A stretch of DNA of 23,805 nt from an uncultured Holdemanella sp. (GTDB taxonomy: Bacteria > Bacillota_I > Bacilli_A > Erysipelotrichales > Erysipelotrichaceae): positions 1-23,805 of the forward strand of contig NZ_CAKVMR010000033.1 of the NCBI RefSeq assembly GCF_934772795.1. Direction: 5' to 3'. Below the pieces are notes generated by a model that ran no database searches, was not told the origin of the DNA, and saw nothing but the letters and a program-made list of their open reading frames with translations. A program made the translations under genes and the position numbers. Shown piece after piece: positions 14,671 to 23,748 of the stretch (position 1 is its first letter; each line of letters starts with the position of its first letter).

Positions 14671-15769
14671 CTTTGGTACAAATATATCTTGGACATTATT
14701 TGGTGAAAGCCACGGTCCTGCCATTGGCATCACATTAGATGGTCTTCCTGCAGGCTTTCAAGTGGATATGGAACAAATCAAAGCTGACATGGACAAGCGT
14801 AAGGCAACAGGTAAGATTTCAACCCAAAGGCACGAAGCTGATGAAGTGCATATTATTTCAGGAATGTATAACAGGTATACAACAGGTACAGCACTTACAA
14901 TTATCATTGAAAATCAAAATACAAAATCAAAAGACTATTCTGCCTTCCATGGAAGATTACGTCCCGGACATGCTGATTTTACAGCCTTTGAAAAATACAA
15001 TGGCTACCAAGACTATCGTGGAGGCGGACATTTTTCTGGAAGACTTACCGCATGCATCGTAGCTGCCGGAAGTATTTGTAGACAAATTCTAAAATCACAG
15101 GGAATTGTGGTCGGATCACACATCGAAAGCTTATATACCTTATCGGATATTCCTTTTAGTCAAGACTATGATCTTTTAGAAAAACAAATTGCCAAAGTCA
15201 ATGATAAAACATTTGCGGTTTTAGATGATCAAATCAAAGATCAAATGATTCAAAAAATTGAAAAAGCGGCTGTTGAAGGTGATTCATTAGGTGGTATTTT
15301 AGAAACTGCCATTATAGGACTTCCTGCAGGACTTGGAGAACCATTCTTTGATTCTGTGGAAAGTATTTTGTCCCACTTGATTTTCTCTGTACCAGCCGTA
15401 AAAGGAGTATCTTTTGGTGAAGGATTTGGCTTTGCGAAAATGAAAGGATCTCAAGCCAATGATGCCTTCCGTTTTAATAATAAGATTGAAACAAAGACGA
15501 ATCATAATGCCGGAATTAATGGTGGCATCACAAATGGAATGCCAATAGTCATTCATACTTGCATAAAGCCAACACCATCAATTTTTAAAACACAAGAATC
15601 TGTGGATTATCTTTCAAAAGAAAATGTGGATCTTCAAATCCAAGGAAGACACGATCCATGCATCTTGCACCGTGCTAGAATCGTTGTCGATAGTGTAGTC
15701 GCATTTGGATTATTAGATCTATATATGTCTAGGCTTGCCATTAAGCCACTTCAGGGGGATTTTGAATGA
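14660..15769 (+). CDS. aroC: Chorismate synthase
   Basis: A 369-residue FMN-dependent enzyme converting EPSP to chorismate. The family motifs FGESHG (14-19), RPGHAD (101-106), GGGHFSGR (121-128) and the C-terminal GRHDPCILHRARIVVDS are present. Length is typical. The start overlaps aroB by 11 bp with AGAGGA as ribosome binding site, and the end overlaps aroA by 4 bp. Here the gene order puts chorismate synthase before EPSP synthase. Confidence 0.97.
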   Translation: MKNNFGTNISWTLFGESHGPAIGITLDGLPAGFQVDMEQIKADMDKRKATGKISTQRHEADEVHIISGMYNRYTTGTALTIIIENQNTKSKDYSAFHGRLRPGHADFTAFEKYNGYQDYRGGGHFSGRLTACIVAAGSICRQILKSQGIVVGSHIESLYTLSDIPFSQDYDLLEKQIAKVNDKTFAVLDDQIKDQMIQKIEKAAVEGDSLGGILETAIIGLPAGLGEPFFDSVESILSHLIFSVPAVKGVSFGEGFGFAKMKGSQANDAFRFNNKIETKTNHNAGINGGITNGMPIVIHTCIKPTPSIFKTQESVDYLSKENVDLQIQGRHDPCILHRARIVVDSVVAFGLLDLYMSRLAIKPLQGDFE

Positions 15770-17028
15770 AAGTAAAAGTAACACCAAGTAAAGTAAGTGG
15801 AAATGTAAAAATACCTGCATCCAAATCGATGGCACATAGAGCATTGATCTGTGCCTCATTAAGTGATGGTACAAGTATTGTTTCCAATGTCACAAACTCA
15901 AAGGATATTGAGGCAACCGTTGGCTGCATGAAAGCTTTGGGAGCTAAAATCAAACAATTGGATGAAACTACATATGAAGTAACTGGTACAAATCTTTTCA
16001 AACAAGAAGGAAACATTACGTGTAATGCCAATGAATCCGGTTCTACTTTGCGTTTCTTGATTCCACTAGCTGCATGCACCAATGCCAAAGTCAAATTCTT
16101 AGGTCAAGGAAGATTACTTCAAAGACCTATGGATGTATATGCGAATGAATTTAAGGAACAAAACATTGAATTTAATCAATCGGATCAAGAAATCATTGTG
16201 AGTGGAAATCTAAAAGCGGAAGACTATGTAGTACAAGGAGATATATCAAGTCAGTTTATTACAGGTTTCATGTTTGTACTTCCATTATTAAATCAAGATA
16301 GTACACTTACAATTACTGAACCTTATGAATCGAAGAGCTATGTAAATCTTACGATTCAAATGTTAGCAAAATTTGGCATTGAAATCATTGAAACAAGTTC
16401 AAACTCTTATTTAATCAAAGGAAACCAGCACTATAAAGCTCAGAACGTTTCGGTAGAAGGAGACTTTTCTCAGCTTGCCTTCTTTGCGGTATTAGGCACC
16501 TTAAATAATACCCTCTCATGTTCTAACATGGATATGTCAAGTAAACAAGGAGATAAAGCCATTCTAGATTGTATTCCTAGTTTTACAAGTGAAAAAGATA
16601 CTATCACATTCACAAACAAAAAGCCAATTCCACAAACAATCGACTTATCCAACTGTCCAGATCTAGGTCCTATTTTATGTGTTTTGGCTAGTTATACGAA
16701 TGGTGAAACAAATATTGTGAATGCGGCTCGTTTACGCATGAAGGAAAGTGATCGTATTGAGGCAATGGAAACCGAGCTTAAAAAATGGGGTGTAGACATT
16801 ACTTCTACATTTGATTCAATTCAAATTCATGGTAAAGAACTGTATGAATCAGATAATACAATCGAAATTTTTGGACACAATGATCACCGTATCGTTATGG
16901 CCATGACTGTATTTGGATTATGTGCAGATTCCGAATGTATTATTGATGATGCTCAAGCCATCACAAAGAGTTACCCTACTTTCTTTGAAGATATTCAAAG
17001 TCTAGGCGGAAAGGTCGAAATTCTATGA
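15766..17028 (+). CDS. aroA: 3-phosphoshikimate 1-carboxyvinyltransferase (EPSP synthase)
   Basis: A 420-residue enzyme joining shikimate-3-phosphate and PEP. Visible are PASKSMAHRALI (17-28; K20, S21), the glycine-rich NESGSTLRF (89-97), GRLLQRPMD with R120, the QFITGF segment, KESDRIEAM near residue 326, and DHRIVMA. The NESGST form in place of NAGTA is the version I associate with clostridia-like enzymes and may affect PEP-site inhibitor sensitivity, though I do not infer a phenotype. ATGA overlaps join it to aroC and tyrA. Confidence 0.96.
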   Translation: MKVKVTPSKVSGNVKIPASKSMAHRALICASLSDGTSIVSNVTNSKDIEATVGCMKALGAKIKQLDETTYEVTGTNLFKQEGNITCNANESGSTLRFLIPLAACTNAKVKFLGQGRLLQRPMDVYANEFKEQNIEFNQSDQEIIVSGNLKAEDYVVQGDISSQFITGFMFVLPLLNQDSTLTITEPYESKSYVNLTIQMLAKFGIEIIETSSNSYLIKGNQHYKAQNVSVEGDFSQLAFFAVLGTLNNTLSCSNMDMSSKQGDKAILDCIPSFTSEKDTITFTNKKPIPQTIDLSNCPDLGPILCVLASYTNGETNIVNAARLRMKESDRIEAMETELKKWGVDITSTFDSIQIHGKELYESDNTIEIFGHNDHRIVMAMTVFGLCADSECIIDDAQAITKSYPTFFEDIQSLGGKVEIL

Positions 17029-17879
17029 CAAACATTGCGATTATTGGACTTGGATTAATGGGAGCAAGTTTTGCGAAGAAACTAACACACTTAAACTACA
17101 ACGTTTATGGTATTGATGTTTCCGAGCAAACCATTGATAAAGCTAAAGAATTAAAAATCATCGTAGATGGTAGCACAAATCCTTTAGATGTCATTTCAAA
17201 GTGTGATACATTTATCTTCTGTTTATATCCAACGAAAATTCTTCCTTGGATTGAAGTCTATCAAAATGATATTCCTAAACATTCATTATTGATGGATATC
17301 AGTGGTGTGAAGACAAATATTGTCAAACCCATTCAAGATGTATTACGAGAAGATCTTGAATTATTAAGCATTCACCCTATGTGTGGTAGAGAATCTCGTG
17401 GTATTGAATTTAGTGATGAAACCATTTTTAAAGGATCTAACTTTATTCTTGTTCCAACTCAAAAGAATAAAAGCGAAACTATTGAATCTGTAAAAGATTT
17501 AGCAACTCAAATGGAATTTGGTAGAATCTGTACATTATCTATTGAAGAGCATGATAAAATGATTGGCTTTTTATCTCAATTGACCCATGTCATTGCGGTA
17601 TCCTTAATGAATACACATGATAATGCACATCTTGTAGAATATACAGGCGATAGCTTTCGGGATTTAACGCGTATCGCAAAAATCAATGAAGATCTATGGA
17701 CTGAATTATTTATCATGAATAAAGAAATTTTATTAGATGAAATCAATCAGTTTATTGATTCAATTTCTCACTTTAGAGATTCTTTAGAACAAGAAGATAC
17801 GCAGGAAATGAAGCGCTTATTCATTCAATCTACAAAGCGTAGAGACAAATTTAATAAAACCGATGCGAAGAAGAAATAA
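17025..17879 (+). CDS. tyrA: Prephenate dehydrogenase
   Basis: A 284-residue NAD(P)-dependent enzyme converting prephenate to 4-hydroxyphenylpyruvate, the tyrosine branch. The N-terminal Rossmann loop is GLGLMG (8-13). The catalytic and substrate region includes SIHPMCGRESRGI (H117) and QLTHVIAV (H188). There is no ACT domain, so no obvious feedback-binding module. The C-terminus is helical and ends in a Lys-rich tail. It is the last gene of the aro operon (ATGA overlap with aroA) and its stop codon lies in the loop of the terminator. Confidence 0.94.
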   Translation: MTNIAIIGLGLMGASFAKKLTHLNYNVYGIDVSEQTIDKAKELKIIVDGSTNPLDVISKCDTFIFCLYPTKILPWIEVYQNDIPKHSLLMDISGVKTNIVKPIQDVLREDLELLSIHPMCGRESRGIEFSDETIFKGSNFILVPTQKNKSETIESVKDLATQMEFGRICTLSIEEHDKMIGFLSQLTHVIAVSLMNTHDNAHLVEYTGDSFRDLTRIAKINEDLWTELFIMNKEILLDEINQFIDSISHFRDSLEQEDTQEMKRLFIQSTKRRDKFNKTDAKKK

Positions 17880-17894
17880 AAATCTTCTTTTTTT
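17868..17894 (+). terminator. Rho-independent terminator of the aro operon
   Basis: AAGAAGA (17868-17874) and TCTTCTT (17883-17889) pair around AATAAAAA and continue into a T-tract. The tyrA TAA lies in the loop. Confidence 0.75.
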
Positions 17895-17933
17895 ACACTT
17901 TTTTTGGCATAATAAGGGTTGGAGGTTTTAAAA

Positions 17934-18797
17934 ATGAAAACGAATACATTAAAAAGCTTTTTGACCATCACACTCGCCATGTTTATCATCAGTGTCGCTA
18001 TATATTTCTTCTTGATTCCAAGCCAAGTCATCACCGGAAGTGTTACCGGTTTAGCTATGGTTTTAGCTAAAATCACAAGCCTATCCATTTCTACACTTAC
18101 CTTTGTGATCAACGCCTTATTGTTGATTTTAGGTATTGTTCTAATTGGTAAGGAATTTGGGGCAAAAACAATTTATGCCTCTTTATTATTGCCTTTATTT
18201 CTAGCTATGTTTGAAAGAATCTATCCGAACAATATTTCTTTAACACAAAATGCTGTTTTTGACATGGCTACCTATACATTGATTTTAGCTTTTGGACAGA
18301 CTATTCTATTCCGTGTAAACGCATCAAGTGGTGGAACGGATATCATTGCGAAAATTGTAAATAAATATACACATATGGATCTTGGTAAAGCATGTACATT
18401 AGTTGGCTTATTGATTTGTACAACAAGTCTAATCGTGTATGATATTGGTGCCTTAGTGGTTGGTGCTTTGGCAACACTAGCCAATGGTCAGGCTGTAGAT
18501 TATTTTATTGATGGTTTTAATAAGAAAAAGAAAATTTGTATCTTATCCAAAGAATATGAAGTCATTCAAGATTATATTATGAACACACTAAAACGTGGTG
18601 TTACTTTATATTCGGCAAAAGGTGGTTATGATAAGACTGAGCATACAGAGCTTGTCACAATCATGGCTACAAATGAATATAAAAAATTACTATATTATCT
18701 TCAAGAAAGTGATATTGAAGCATTCGTTACTGTATCTACAGTCAATGAAGTCATTGGTACTTGGAATAATAAGAAAAGCGTCGAAAAGCTTAGGTAA
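17934..18797 (+). CDS. YitT-family membrane protein (DUF161/DUF2179)
   Basis: A 287-residue protein with about five N-terminal transmembrane segments (residues about 1-195) and a C-terminal soluble DUF2179 domain (about 200-280, KKICILSKEYEVIQDYIMNTLKRGVTLYSAKGGY). The loops VITGSVTGLAMVL and RVNASSGGTDIIAKIVNKY are characteristic of YitT proteins, whose transport role is unresolved. The longest frame begins at a TTG at 17919, but the ATG at 17934 has GGAGG 8 nt upstream. It stands alone after the aro terminator and converges with the PTS operon. Confidence 0.9.
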   Translation: MKTNTLKSFLTITLAMFIISVAIYFFLIPSQVITGSVTGLAMVLAKITSLSISTLTFVINALLLILGIVLIGKEFGAKTIYASLLLPLFLAMFERIYPNNISLTQNAVFDMATYTLILAFGQTILFRVNASSGGTDIIAKIVNKYTHMDLGKACTLVGLLICTTSLIVYDIGALVVGALATLANGQAVDYFIDGFNKKKKICILSKEYEVIQDYIMNTLKRGVTLYSAKGGYDKTEHTELVTIMATNEYKKLLYYLQESDIEAFVTVSTVNEVIGTWNNKKSVEKLR

Positions 18798-18930
18798 TAA
18801 TAAAAATAGCACAATTCATCTTCACAGTTTAATTTACACACTCCGTTAGCTATTAAGATAATCCTTTTTGTGTTCGAAATGGATTATGATATTATGTTTT
18901 TTCCAGACCTATTTTTTAATATAGAAAAAG
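18798..18930. other. Intergenic stretch with a weak hairpin and promoter-like boxes
   Basis: No gene is seen. ATAATCC (18858-18864) and GGATTAT (18881-18887) can pair across a 16-nt loop. TTGTGT (18868-18873), a 17-nt spacer and ATTATG (18891-18896) form a weak plus-strand promoter pattern ahead of the terminator at 18931-18956. A small RNA is conceivable but not supported beyond this. Confidence 0.25.
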
Positions 18931-18956
18931 ACTGTAGCGAATCACATCGCTACAGT
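18931..18956. terminator. Bidirectional terminator between yitT and the PTS operon
   Basis: ACTGTAGCGA and TCGCTACAGT form a perfect 10-bp stem with loop ATCACA. It has TTTTCTTT on the plus side and CTTTTTC on the minus side. It lies between two convergent transcription units. Confidence 0.85.
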
Positions 18957-18961
18957 TTTCT

Positions 18962-19429
18962 TTATTTATATTGAACTTTTATTAAAGGTTTGTCTAATTG
19001 ATTGCCTTTTTCTAATTTTAAAATGCGCTCATTATTAACAACTATCATCATCGTAATAGTATTATAGCCTTTTTCTTCAATCATTTTTTTATCAAAACAT
19101 ACAATAGGCTGCCCTTTATTCACTCTATCATTTATATTCACTTTCTTAACGAATCCTTCGCCTTTTAGTTCAACTGTATCCAATCCAACATGAATCAATA
19201 TTTCAATATCCTCATCTGATTTAATTCCAATTGCATGAAGGCTGTCTTGAATCATAACAACTTGTCCATCAATAGGTGAAATAATTTCTCCATTACTAGG
19301 GTTGATTGCGATTCCATCACCTAGTAATTTGTCAGCAAAAACTGAATCTGGAACATTTTCAATAGGCACAATGTCTCCTTGCGCGCATTTATAAATTTCT
19401 AATTCTTTAATTTTCTTTCTAAAAAACAT
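18962..19429 (-). CDS. PTS EIIA, glucose type (Crr-like)
   Basis: A 155-residue soluble IIA-Glc phosphocarrier that phosphorylates the IIB domain of the adjacent IICB. The two active-site histidines are H65 (SLHAIGI) and H80, the phosphorylated one, in ILIHVGLDTVELKGEGF. SPIDGQVV and the NPSNGEIISP stretch are normal for the family. It overlaps the IICB stop (TAATG). Whether it also serves other PTS systems, as Crr does, cannot be told. Confidence 0.94.
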   Translation of the reverse strand: MFFRKKIKELEIYKCAQGDIVPIENVPDSVFADKLLGDGIAINPSNGEIISPIDGQVVMIQDSLHAIGIKSDEDIEILIHVGLDTVELKGEGFVKKVNINDRVNKGQPIVCFDKKMIEEKGYNTITMMIVVNNERILKLEKGNQLDKPLIKVQYK

Positions 19430-21036
19430 TATTGACTCACTTTCTCAACATATTCTTCAAAATCACTTTTAATAACTGTTACCTGTGGACCATAAATGAT
19501 TTGAATTCCTTTACCCTTTTTAATCAACCCTTTTGATCCTGATTCTTTCAACAATTCTTCATTCACTAAATTTTCATCTACAACAGTTAAGCGAAGTCGA
19601 GTTGCACAAGCATCAATATCCACTAAATTGTCAACTCCACCTACACCTTTTAGAATTAACTCTGATTTCGTATTATTTTTATTTTTCAAATCCTCTTTAG
19701 TATACAACTTAATATTTGTTGCATTTTCTTCACGTCCTGGTGTCATAATGTTAAATTTCTTAATCATAAATGAGAAGATTAAATAGTATCCAATTGCATA
19801 GATCACAAATAAAACTAACATCATTGGCCAATTTGTTTTTGTTGGTCCTTGAAGCAATCCATAAAGTGTAAAATCAATCAATCCACATGAGAAAGTTGTT
19901 CCAATACAGATATTCAATAAATGACATAGCAAGAATGATAAACCCGCTAAACCACAGTGTAAAACAAATAGTCCTGGAGCAATAAATAAGAATGTAAATT
20001 CAATAGGTTCTGTAATACCTGTTAAGAATGCAGTTAAACCAGCAGAGAACAATAATCCTGCTACTACTTTCTTATTTTCAGGTCTAGCACATTTATACAT
20101 AGCATATGCGGCTGCTGGTAATCCTGCCATCATAAACGAATATTTACCAGTCATAAAACGACATGCATCTACACTAAAGCGTACCGTATTGGATGATGCC
20201 AATTCTGCAAAGAAGATATTTTGTGCACCAGCAACTACGACTCCATCAATAGTGGCTGTTCCACCAAGTGCTGTCTGCCAAAATGGAATGTAGAATACAT
20301 GGTGAAGACCAAATGGAATCAATGCACGTTCAAGGAATCCAAAAATAAATGTTCCTGCATATCCAGAAGCTGTTACTAAATTACCTAATGTAAAGATTCC
20401 ACTTTGAACAAATGGCCATACAAAGAAGCAAAGAATTCCTACAAAAATATACACGATAGTACTGATAATTTGTACGAAACGAACCCCTGAAAAGAATGAT
20501 AATGCCATAGGCAATTCTTGTTTGTAGAATTTATTGTGTAGTGCTGCAACTCCTAATCCTACAATAATTCCTCCAAACACACCCATTTCTAAAGATGTAA
20601 TTCCTAGTACACTAGATAATTGTCCTTGTAATACAAAATCTGCCTGACTTCCATCTGGAAGAATATAACCACAAATTTTTAACATAGCATTAATCGATGT
20701 GTGCATTACAATAAACGCAATTCCAGATGATAAAACTGCAACTGCTTTTTCTTTTCTTGCCATACCTAATGCAACTGCTAACGCAAAAATCAATGGTAAA
20801 TTTCCAAAAATTGCTGTACCTACCTGAGACATAATTGTCAATAAACCATTTAATACAGTTCCTGACCCTAATAATCCTGTTAAATTATATGTCTCAATCG
20901 TTGTTTGATTTGTAAACGAAGAACCTAACCCTAATAAAAGCCCTGCGATTGGTAAAACAGATACTGGTAAAAAGAAAGACTTTCCTACCTGCTGGATCGT
21001 AGCAAAAAACTTTCCAGACTCTTTAAACTTATTCAT
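19429..21036 (-). CDS. PTS EIICB, glucose/maltose-glucoside family
   Basis: A 535-residue fusion of a membrane IIC domain (about 1-420, roughly ten hydrophobic segments, starting after FATIQQVGKSFFLPVSVLPIAG) and a C-terminal IIB domain (about 455-535). The IIB active-site Cys is C477 in IDACATRLRL. The GITEPIEFTFLFIAP loop is the Glc-superfamily IIC signature. The length and domain order match the MalX/GlvC alpha-glucoside group better than the cellobiose (Lac-family) permeases, although the neighbouring hydrolase is of the 6-phospho-beta-glucosidase type. AGGAGG lies 10 nt upstream of the ATG. Confidence 0.9.
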   Translation of the reverse strand: MNKFKESGKFFATIQQVGKSFFLPVSVLPIAGLLLGLGSSFTNQTTIETYNLTGLLGSGTVLNGLLTIMSQVGTAIFGNLPLIFALAVALGMARKEKAVAVLSSGIAFIVMHTSINAMLKICGYILPDGSQADFVLQGQLSSVLGITSLEMGVFGGIIVGLGVAALHNKFYKQELPMALSFFSGVRFVQIISTIVYIFVGILCFFVWPFVQSGIFTLGNLVTASGYAGTFIFGFLERALIPFGLHHVFYIPFWQTALGGTATIDGVVVAGAQNIFFAELASSNTVRFSVDACRFMTGKYSFMMAGLPAAAYAMYKCARPENKKVVAGLLFSAGLTAFLTGITEPIEFTFLFIAPGLFVLHCGLAGLSFLLCHLLNICIGTTFSCGLIDFTLYGLLQGPTKTNWPMMLVLFVIYAIGYYLIFSFMIKKFNIMTPGREENATNIKLYTKEDLKNKNNTKSELILKGVGGVDNLVDIDACATRLRLTVVDENLVNEELLKESGSKGLIKKGKGIQIIYGPQVTVIKSDFEEYVEKVSQ

Positions 21037-21050
21037 ATTTCATTTTCCTC

Positions 21051-22082
21051 CTAATAAAATTGATACATTGTTGTTGAAATAAAATTTTTATTTGAATCGA
21101 AGATTGGTTTTTCAAAACCTTTTGTGTTAATAGCATTTGGAAAATAATCTGGTTCCATACAAAATGCATCATACTTTTTATAAACAGCTCCATTTTTACC
21201 TATCGTATTTTTTAATGAATTTGATGTATAAAACTGCATTCCTGGCATATCCGAGTACACATCCATATGTATTCCACTTTTCATATTTCTAGCTTGAGCA
21301 ATTAATCGAAATCCCGTATGAGGATGATCTAGTACATAGTTATGGTCATACCCTTTTTCAATTTGTAACTGAGGATAATGCGAGATCAATCTATCCCCAA
21401 TAAATGAATATTTTGTTAAATCCATTGGTGTATTTTTTACTTGTTTAATTTCACCAGTTGGAATTATATCTTCATCAACAGGTGTAAATGATTTCGCATG
21501 AATACAAAACTCTGTAAAAAATATATTTCCTCCCAAATTAAAATATGTATGATTCGTAACATTTAAAATCGTTCTTTTATTTGGTGTCGCAAAATATGAC
21601 AATATCAATCCATTTGTTTCTGTCAAAGTATATGTCATCTTTATATAGACTTCACCTGGAAAGCCTTGCTCCATATCACAACTTAAATAAGATAAACATA
21701 CAGAATTTTCACCAGTGATTTCATAATCCCAAATCACTTTATGAAACCCATGTTCTTTATCACTATGGATATTATGATTTCCTCTATTCTTATCCAATAA
21801 ATATGTTTTTCCATCCAGTTCAAATTTTGCATTCGATATACGATTCACATTGCGTCCTACCGTTGCTCCAAACATTGGATGATTATCAAGATATTCTTCT
21901 AATGAGTCATATCCCAATACAACATCCTGAAAAACACCCTTTTTATCTTTAACAAACAAGGATAATAGAATAGCACCAAAATTAGTAATTACTGCTTTCA
22001 TTCCTTGCTTATTTGTGATTTCAAATTTATAAACTTCTTTGCCCGATGGATGAATTCCAAATACTTCTTGTTTAACGCTCAT
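21051..22082 (-). CDS. galM: Aldose 1-epimerase (mutarotase)
   Basis: A 343-residue GalM-type mutarotase interconverting the alpha and beta anomers of aldoses. Catalytic residues are H178 in VTNHTYFNLGG and E310 in FCMEPDYFPNA. GRNVNRISNAKF and the GNHNIHSD loop (the usual NGPNHLHGG region, here altered) are visible. A TTG start at 22088 is possible, but the ATG at 22082 matches the family start. It overlaps the GH4 gene by 11 bp. In this operon it would help balance anomers of sugars freed from, or entering for, the PTS. The altered NHNIH loop may change sugar preference. Confidence 0.92.
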   Translation of the reverse strand: MSVKQEVFGIHPSGKEVYKFEITNKQGMKAVITNFGAILLSLFVKDKKGVFQDVVLGYDSLEEYLDNHPMFGATVGRNVNRISNAKFELDGKTYLLDKNRGNHNIHSDKEHGFHKVIWDYEITGENSVCLSYLSCDMEQGFPGEVYIKMTYTLTETNGLILSYFATPNKRTILNVTNHTYFNLGGNIFFTEFCIHAKSFTPVDEDIIPTGEIKQVKNTPMDLTKYSFIGDRLISHYPQLQIEKGYDHNYVLDHPHTGFRLIAQARNMKSGIHMDVYSDMPGMQFYTSNSLKNTIGKNGAVYKKYDAFCMEPDYFPNAINTKGFEKPIFDSNKNFISTTMYQFY

Positions 22083-23463
22083 GAGCAATAATCTCGTTCA
22101 CTACTGAATCTTTGATTGTGACATTTTCTTTTTCTAATTTTTCAATTGTAGACTTAAACTGTGGTAAATAATTCTTATGTGCAATCAACAATTCATCTAA
22201 AACATGCTTTGCATTTTCTCCCGATGGAATCAATTCATTTAATGTAAATGCTTCAAGTGCCAAACCATAATTACCAGTTACTGCAGCTTCGATTGTACAT
22301 TCTTCCATTGCTTTCATGCATTGAAGCCATCCTCTTTGTGCACTTGGCAATTTTCCCCAAGCAACAGGCATTGCCCCTTTTGCGCCAATATAACAACTTA
22401 CTTCAACTATTGAATCTTCAGGCAATTCTGGAATTGCTCCTCTATTTTTTGTGCTGACAACCATATGAGTCTGCTTATTGTTATAAATCGCATTAATACA
22501 TTCACACGCTGCATCACTGTAATAAGCTCCACCACGTTTTGCTAATTCTTCTGGTTTATGATCTAAATTAGGATTTTTATATAATTCAAACAATCTATTT
22601 TCTGTTTCTTTTACTTGTTGACCACGAGTCCCAATTGTTTCATATTCCATCAAACTATGCTCTAACATTTCTTGTTGACGATAATAATATCTATGATATC
22701 CACAAGGAATCATATTCATTTCTCTGATTTGTTCTCCAAAGAAAGGAACGTTATTTATGTTTGCTGGAAGACCAACATCTTTTCCATCCAACATAGCATC
22801 AATTACTTTACTTGTTAATTCATTTCCATCTTTATCATATACTTTGTGCCAATGAAAGTGATTTAAACCTACAAATTGATAAATCAAATCATTTGGATCT
22901 ACATTTAATGCAATAGGCTCTTTCATCATAGCAATCGTTGGAACATTACATAAACCAATACAACGATCCCACTTTCCGTATTTAATAACTGCTTCAGTTA
23001 CCATTCCACTTGGATTTGTAAAATTAATTAGCCATGCATTTGGACATAATTCCTTCATATCCTCTACAATATCAAGAATTACAGGAATTGTTCTAAACGC
23101 TTTAAAAATTCCACCAGCTCCATTTGTTTCTTGTCCTAACATTCCATAAGACAAAGGAATTCTCTCATCTTTAATTCTAGCTTCCAATAGACCCACTCTA
23201 AATTGTGTTGTAACAAAATCCGCATCTTTTAATGCTTCTCTACGATCAAAGGATACATGTACCTTTACATCATAACCTGCTGCATCCCACATACGTTGTG
23301 ACATTTCGGCATCAATATTCACTTTTTCTTTTCCTTGTTCAATATCAACAAGCCAAATTTCCTTAATTGGAAGTTCATTGTAACGTTTAATGAAGCCTTC
23401 CATCAATTCAGGTGTATAACTGCTTCCGCCACCAATCGTAACAATTTTCAATCCTTTTTCCAT
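22072..23463 (-). CDS. GH4 family 6-phospho-glucosidase (LicH/CelF-like)
   Basis: A 463-residue NAD- and Mn-dependent GH4 glycosidase. The NAD-binding loop is KIVTIGGGSSYTPELMEGFIKRY. NFTNPSG (148-153 region), the metal ligands C172 (LCNVP) and H202 (GLNHFHWH), and GGAYYSDAA are present. The sequence follows the LicH/CelF subgroup (6-phospho-beta-glucosidase) much more closely than the MalA/GlvA alpha subgroup, by recall of its N-terminus. It should cleave a PTS-imported phospho-disaccharide in the cytoplasm. AAAAGGAG precedes the ATG. It is the first gene of the four-gene PTS operon. Confidence 0.93.
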   Translation of the reverse strand: MEKGLKIVTIGGGSSYTPELMEGFIKRYNELPIKEIWLVDIEQGKEKVNIDAEMSQRMWDAAGYDVKVHVSFDRREALKDADFVTTQFRVGLLEARIKDERIPLSYGMLGQETNGAGGIFKAFRTIPVILDIVEDMKELCPNAWLINFTNPSGMVTEAVIKYGKWDRCIGLCNVPTIAMMKEPIALNVDPNDLIYQFVGLNHFHWHKVYDKDGNELTSKVIDAMLDGKDVGLPANINNVPFFGEQIREMNMIPCGYHRYYYRQQEMLEHSLMEYETIGTRGQQVKETENRLFELYKNPNLDHKPEELAKRGGAYYSDAACECINAIYNNKQTHMVVSTKNRGAIPELPEDSIVEVSCYIGAKGAMPVAWGKLPSAQRGWLQCMKAMEECTIEAAVTGNYGLALEAFTLNELIPSGENAKHVLDELLIAHKNYLPQFKSTIEKLEKENVTIKDSVVNEIIAHER

Positions 23464-23493
23464 AATGTTTTCTCCTTTTCTATTGATAGCTTT

Positions 23494-23522
23494 AATTTAC
23501 ATTTCACCCAATTGTTATTCAA
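23494..23522 (-). promoter_or_regulatory. Predicted promoter of the GH4-PTS operon
   Basis: On the minus strand, TTGAAT (23522-23517), a 17-nt spacer and TAAATT (23499-23494) lie about 30 nt before the ATG. It is the best pattern in the interval, but both boxes are imperfect. Confidence 0.45.
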
Positions 23523-23590
23523 TATGCCCAAGAATCGAAGATAGTTTTTTCTGAGCAAAATAAAAAAGATTCAAAAAAATCTGAAACTTT

Positions 23591-23667
23591 GGGTAACCAA
23601 TTTTAATTAGGGTCATTATTTTTGGGGTCTATTTTAGGGTCAATTTTAGGGACGACTTTTGGGGTCT
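23591..23667. repeat. Array of GGG(G)TC direct repeats upstream of the GH4-PTS operon
   Basis: G-runs start at 23591, 23610, 23624, 23637, 23649 and 23661. Most read (T/A)TTTTAGGGTC or TTTTGGGGTCT with a spacing of about 12-15 bp, and one copy is AGGGAC. The block lies 70-145 bp upstream of the promoter. It may be a cluster of protein-binding sites or could fold as a G-rich structure. The rest of 23523-23748 shows no gene. Confidence 0.6.
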
Positions 23668-23748
23668 CTAAATTGGCTCTTTTTCTTTCCTTTTTTTGCC
23701 ATAAACAGCTGTCTCTTTACCTGTTTTTCTCTATCTGTTTATTAGTAA

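Noticed and set aside
23603..23701. Minus-strand frame with PKIDPKIDPK repeats as a real gene
   Set aside because: There is a stop just upstream in the same frame and no ATG, GTG or TTG start; the repeat of four codons follows from the 12-bp DNA period.
23646..23702. Short minus-strand ORF starting MAKKGKKKSQ (18 codons)
   Set aside because: Only a weak ribosome binding site, very Lys-rich composition from an A-run, and it ends inside the GGGTC repeat array; probably chance.
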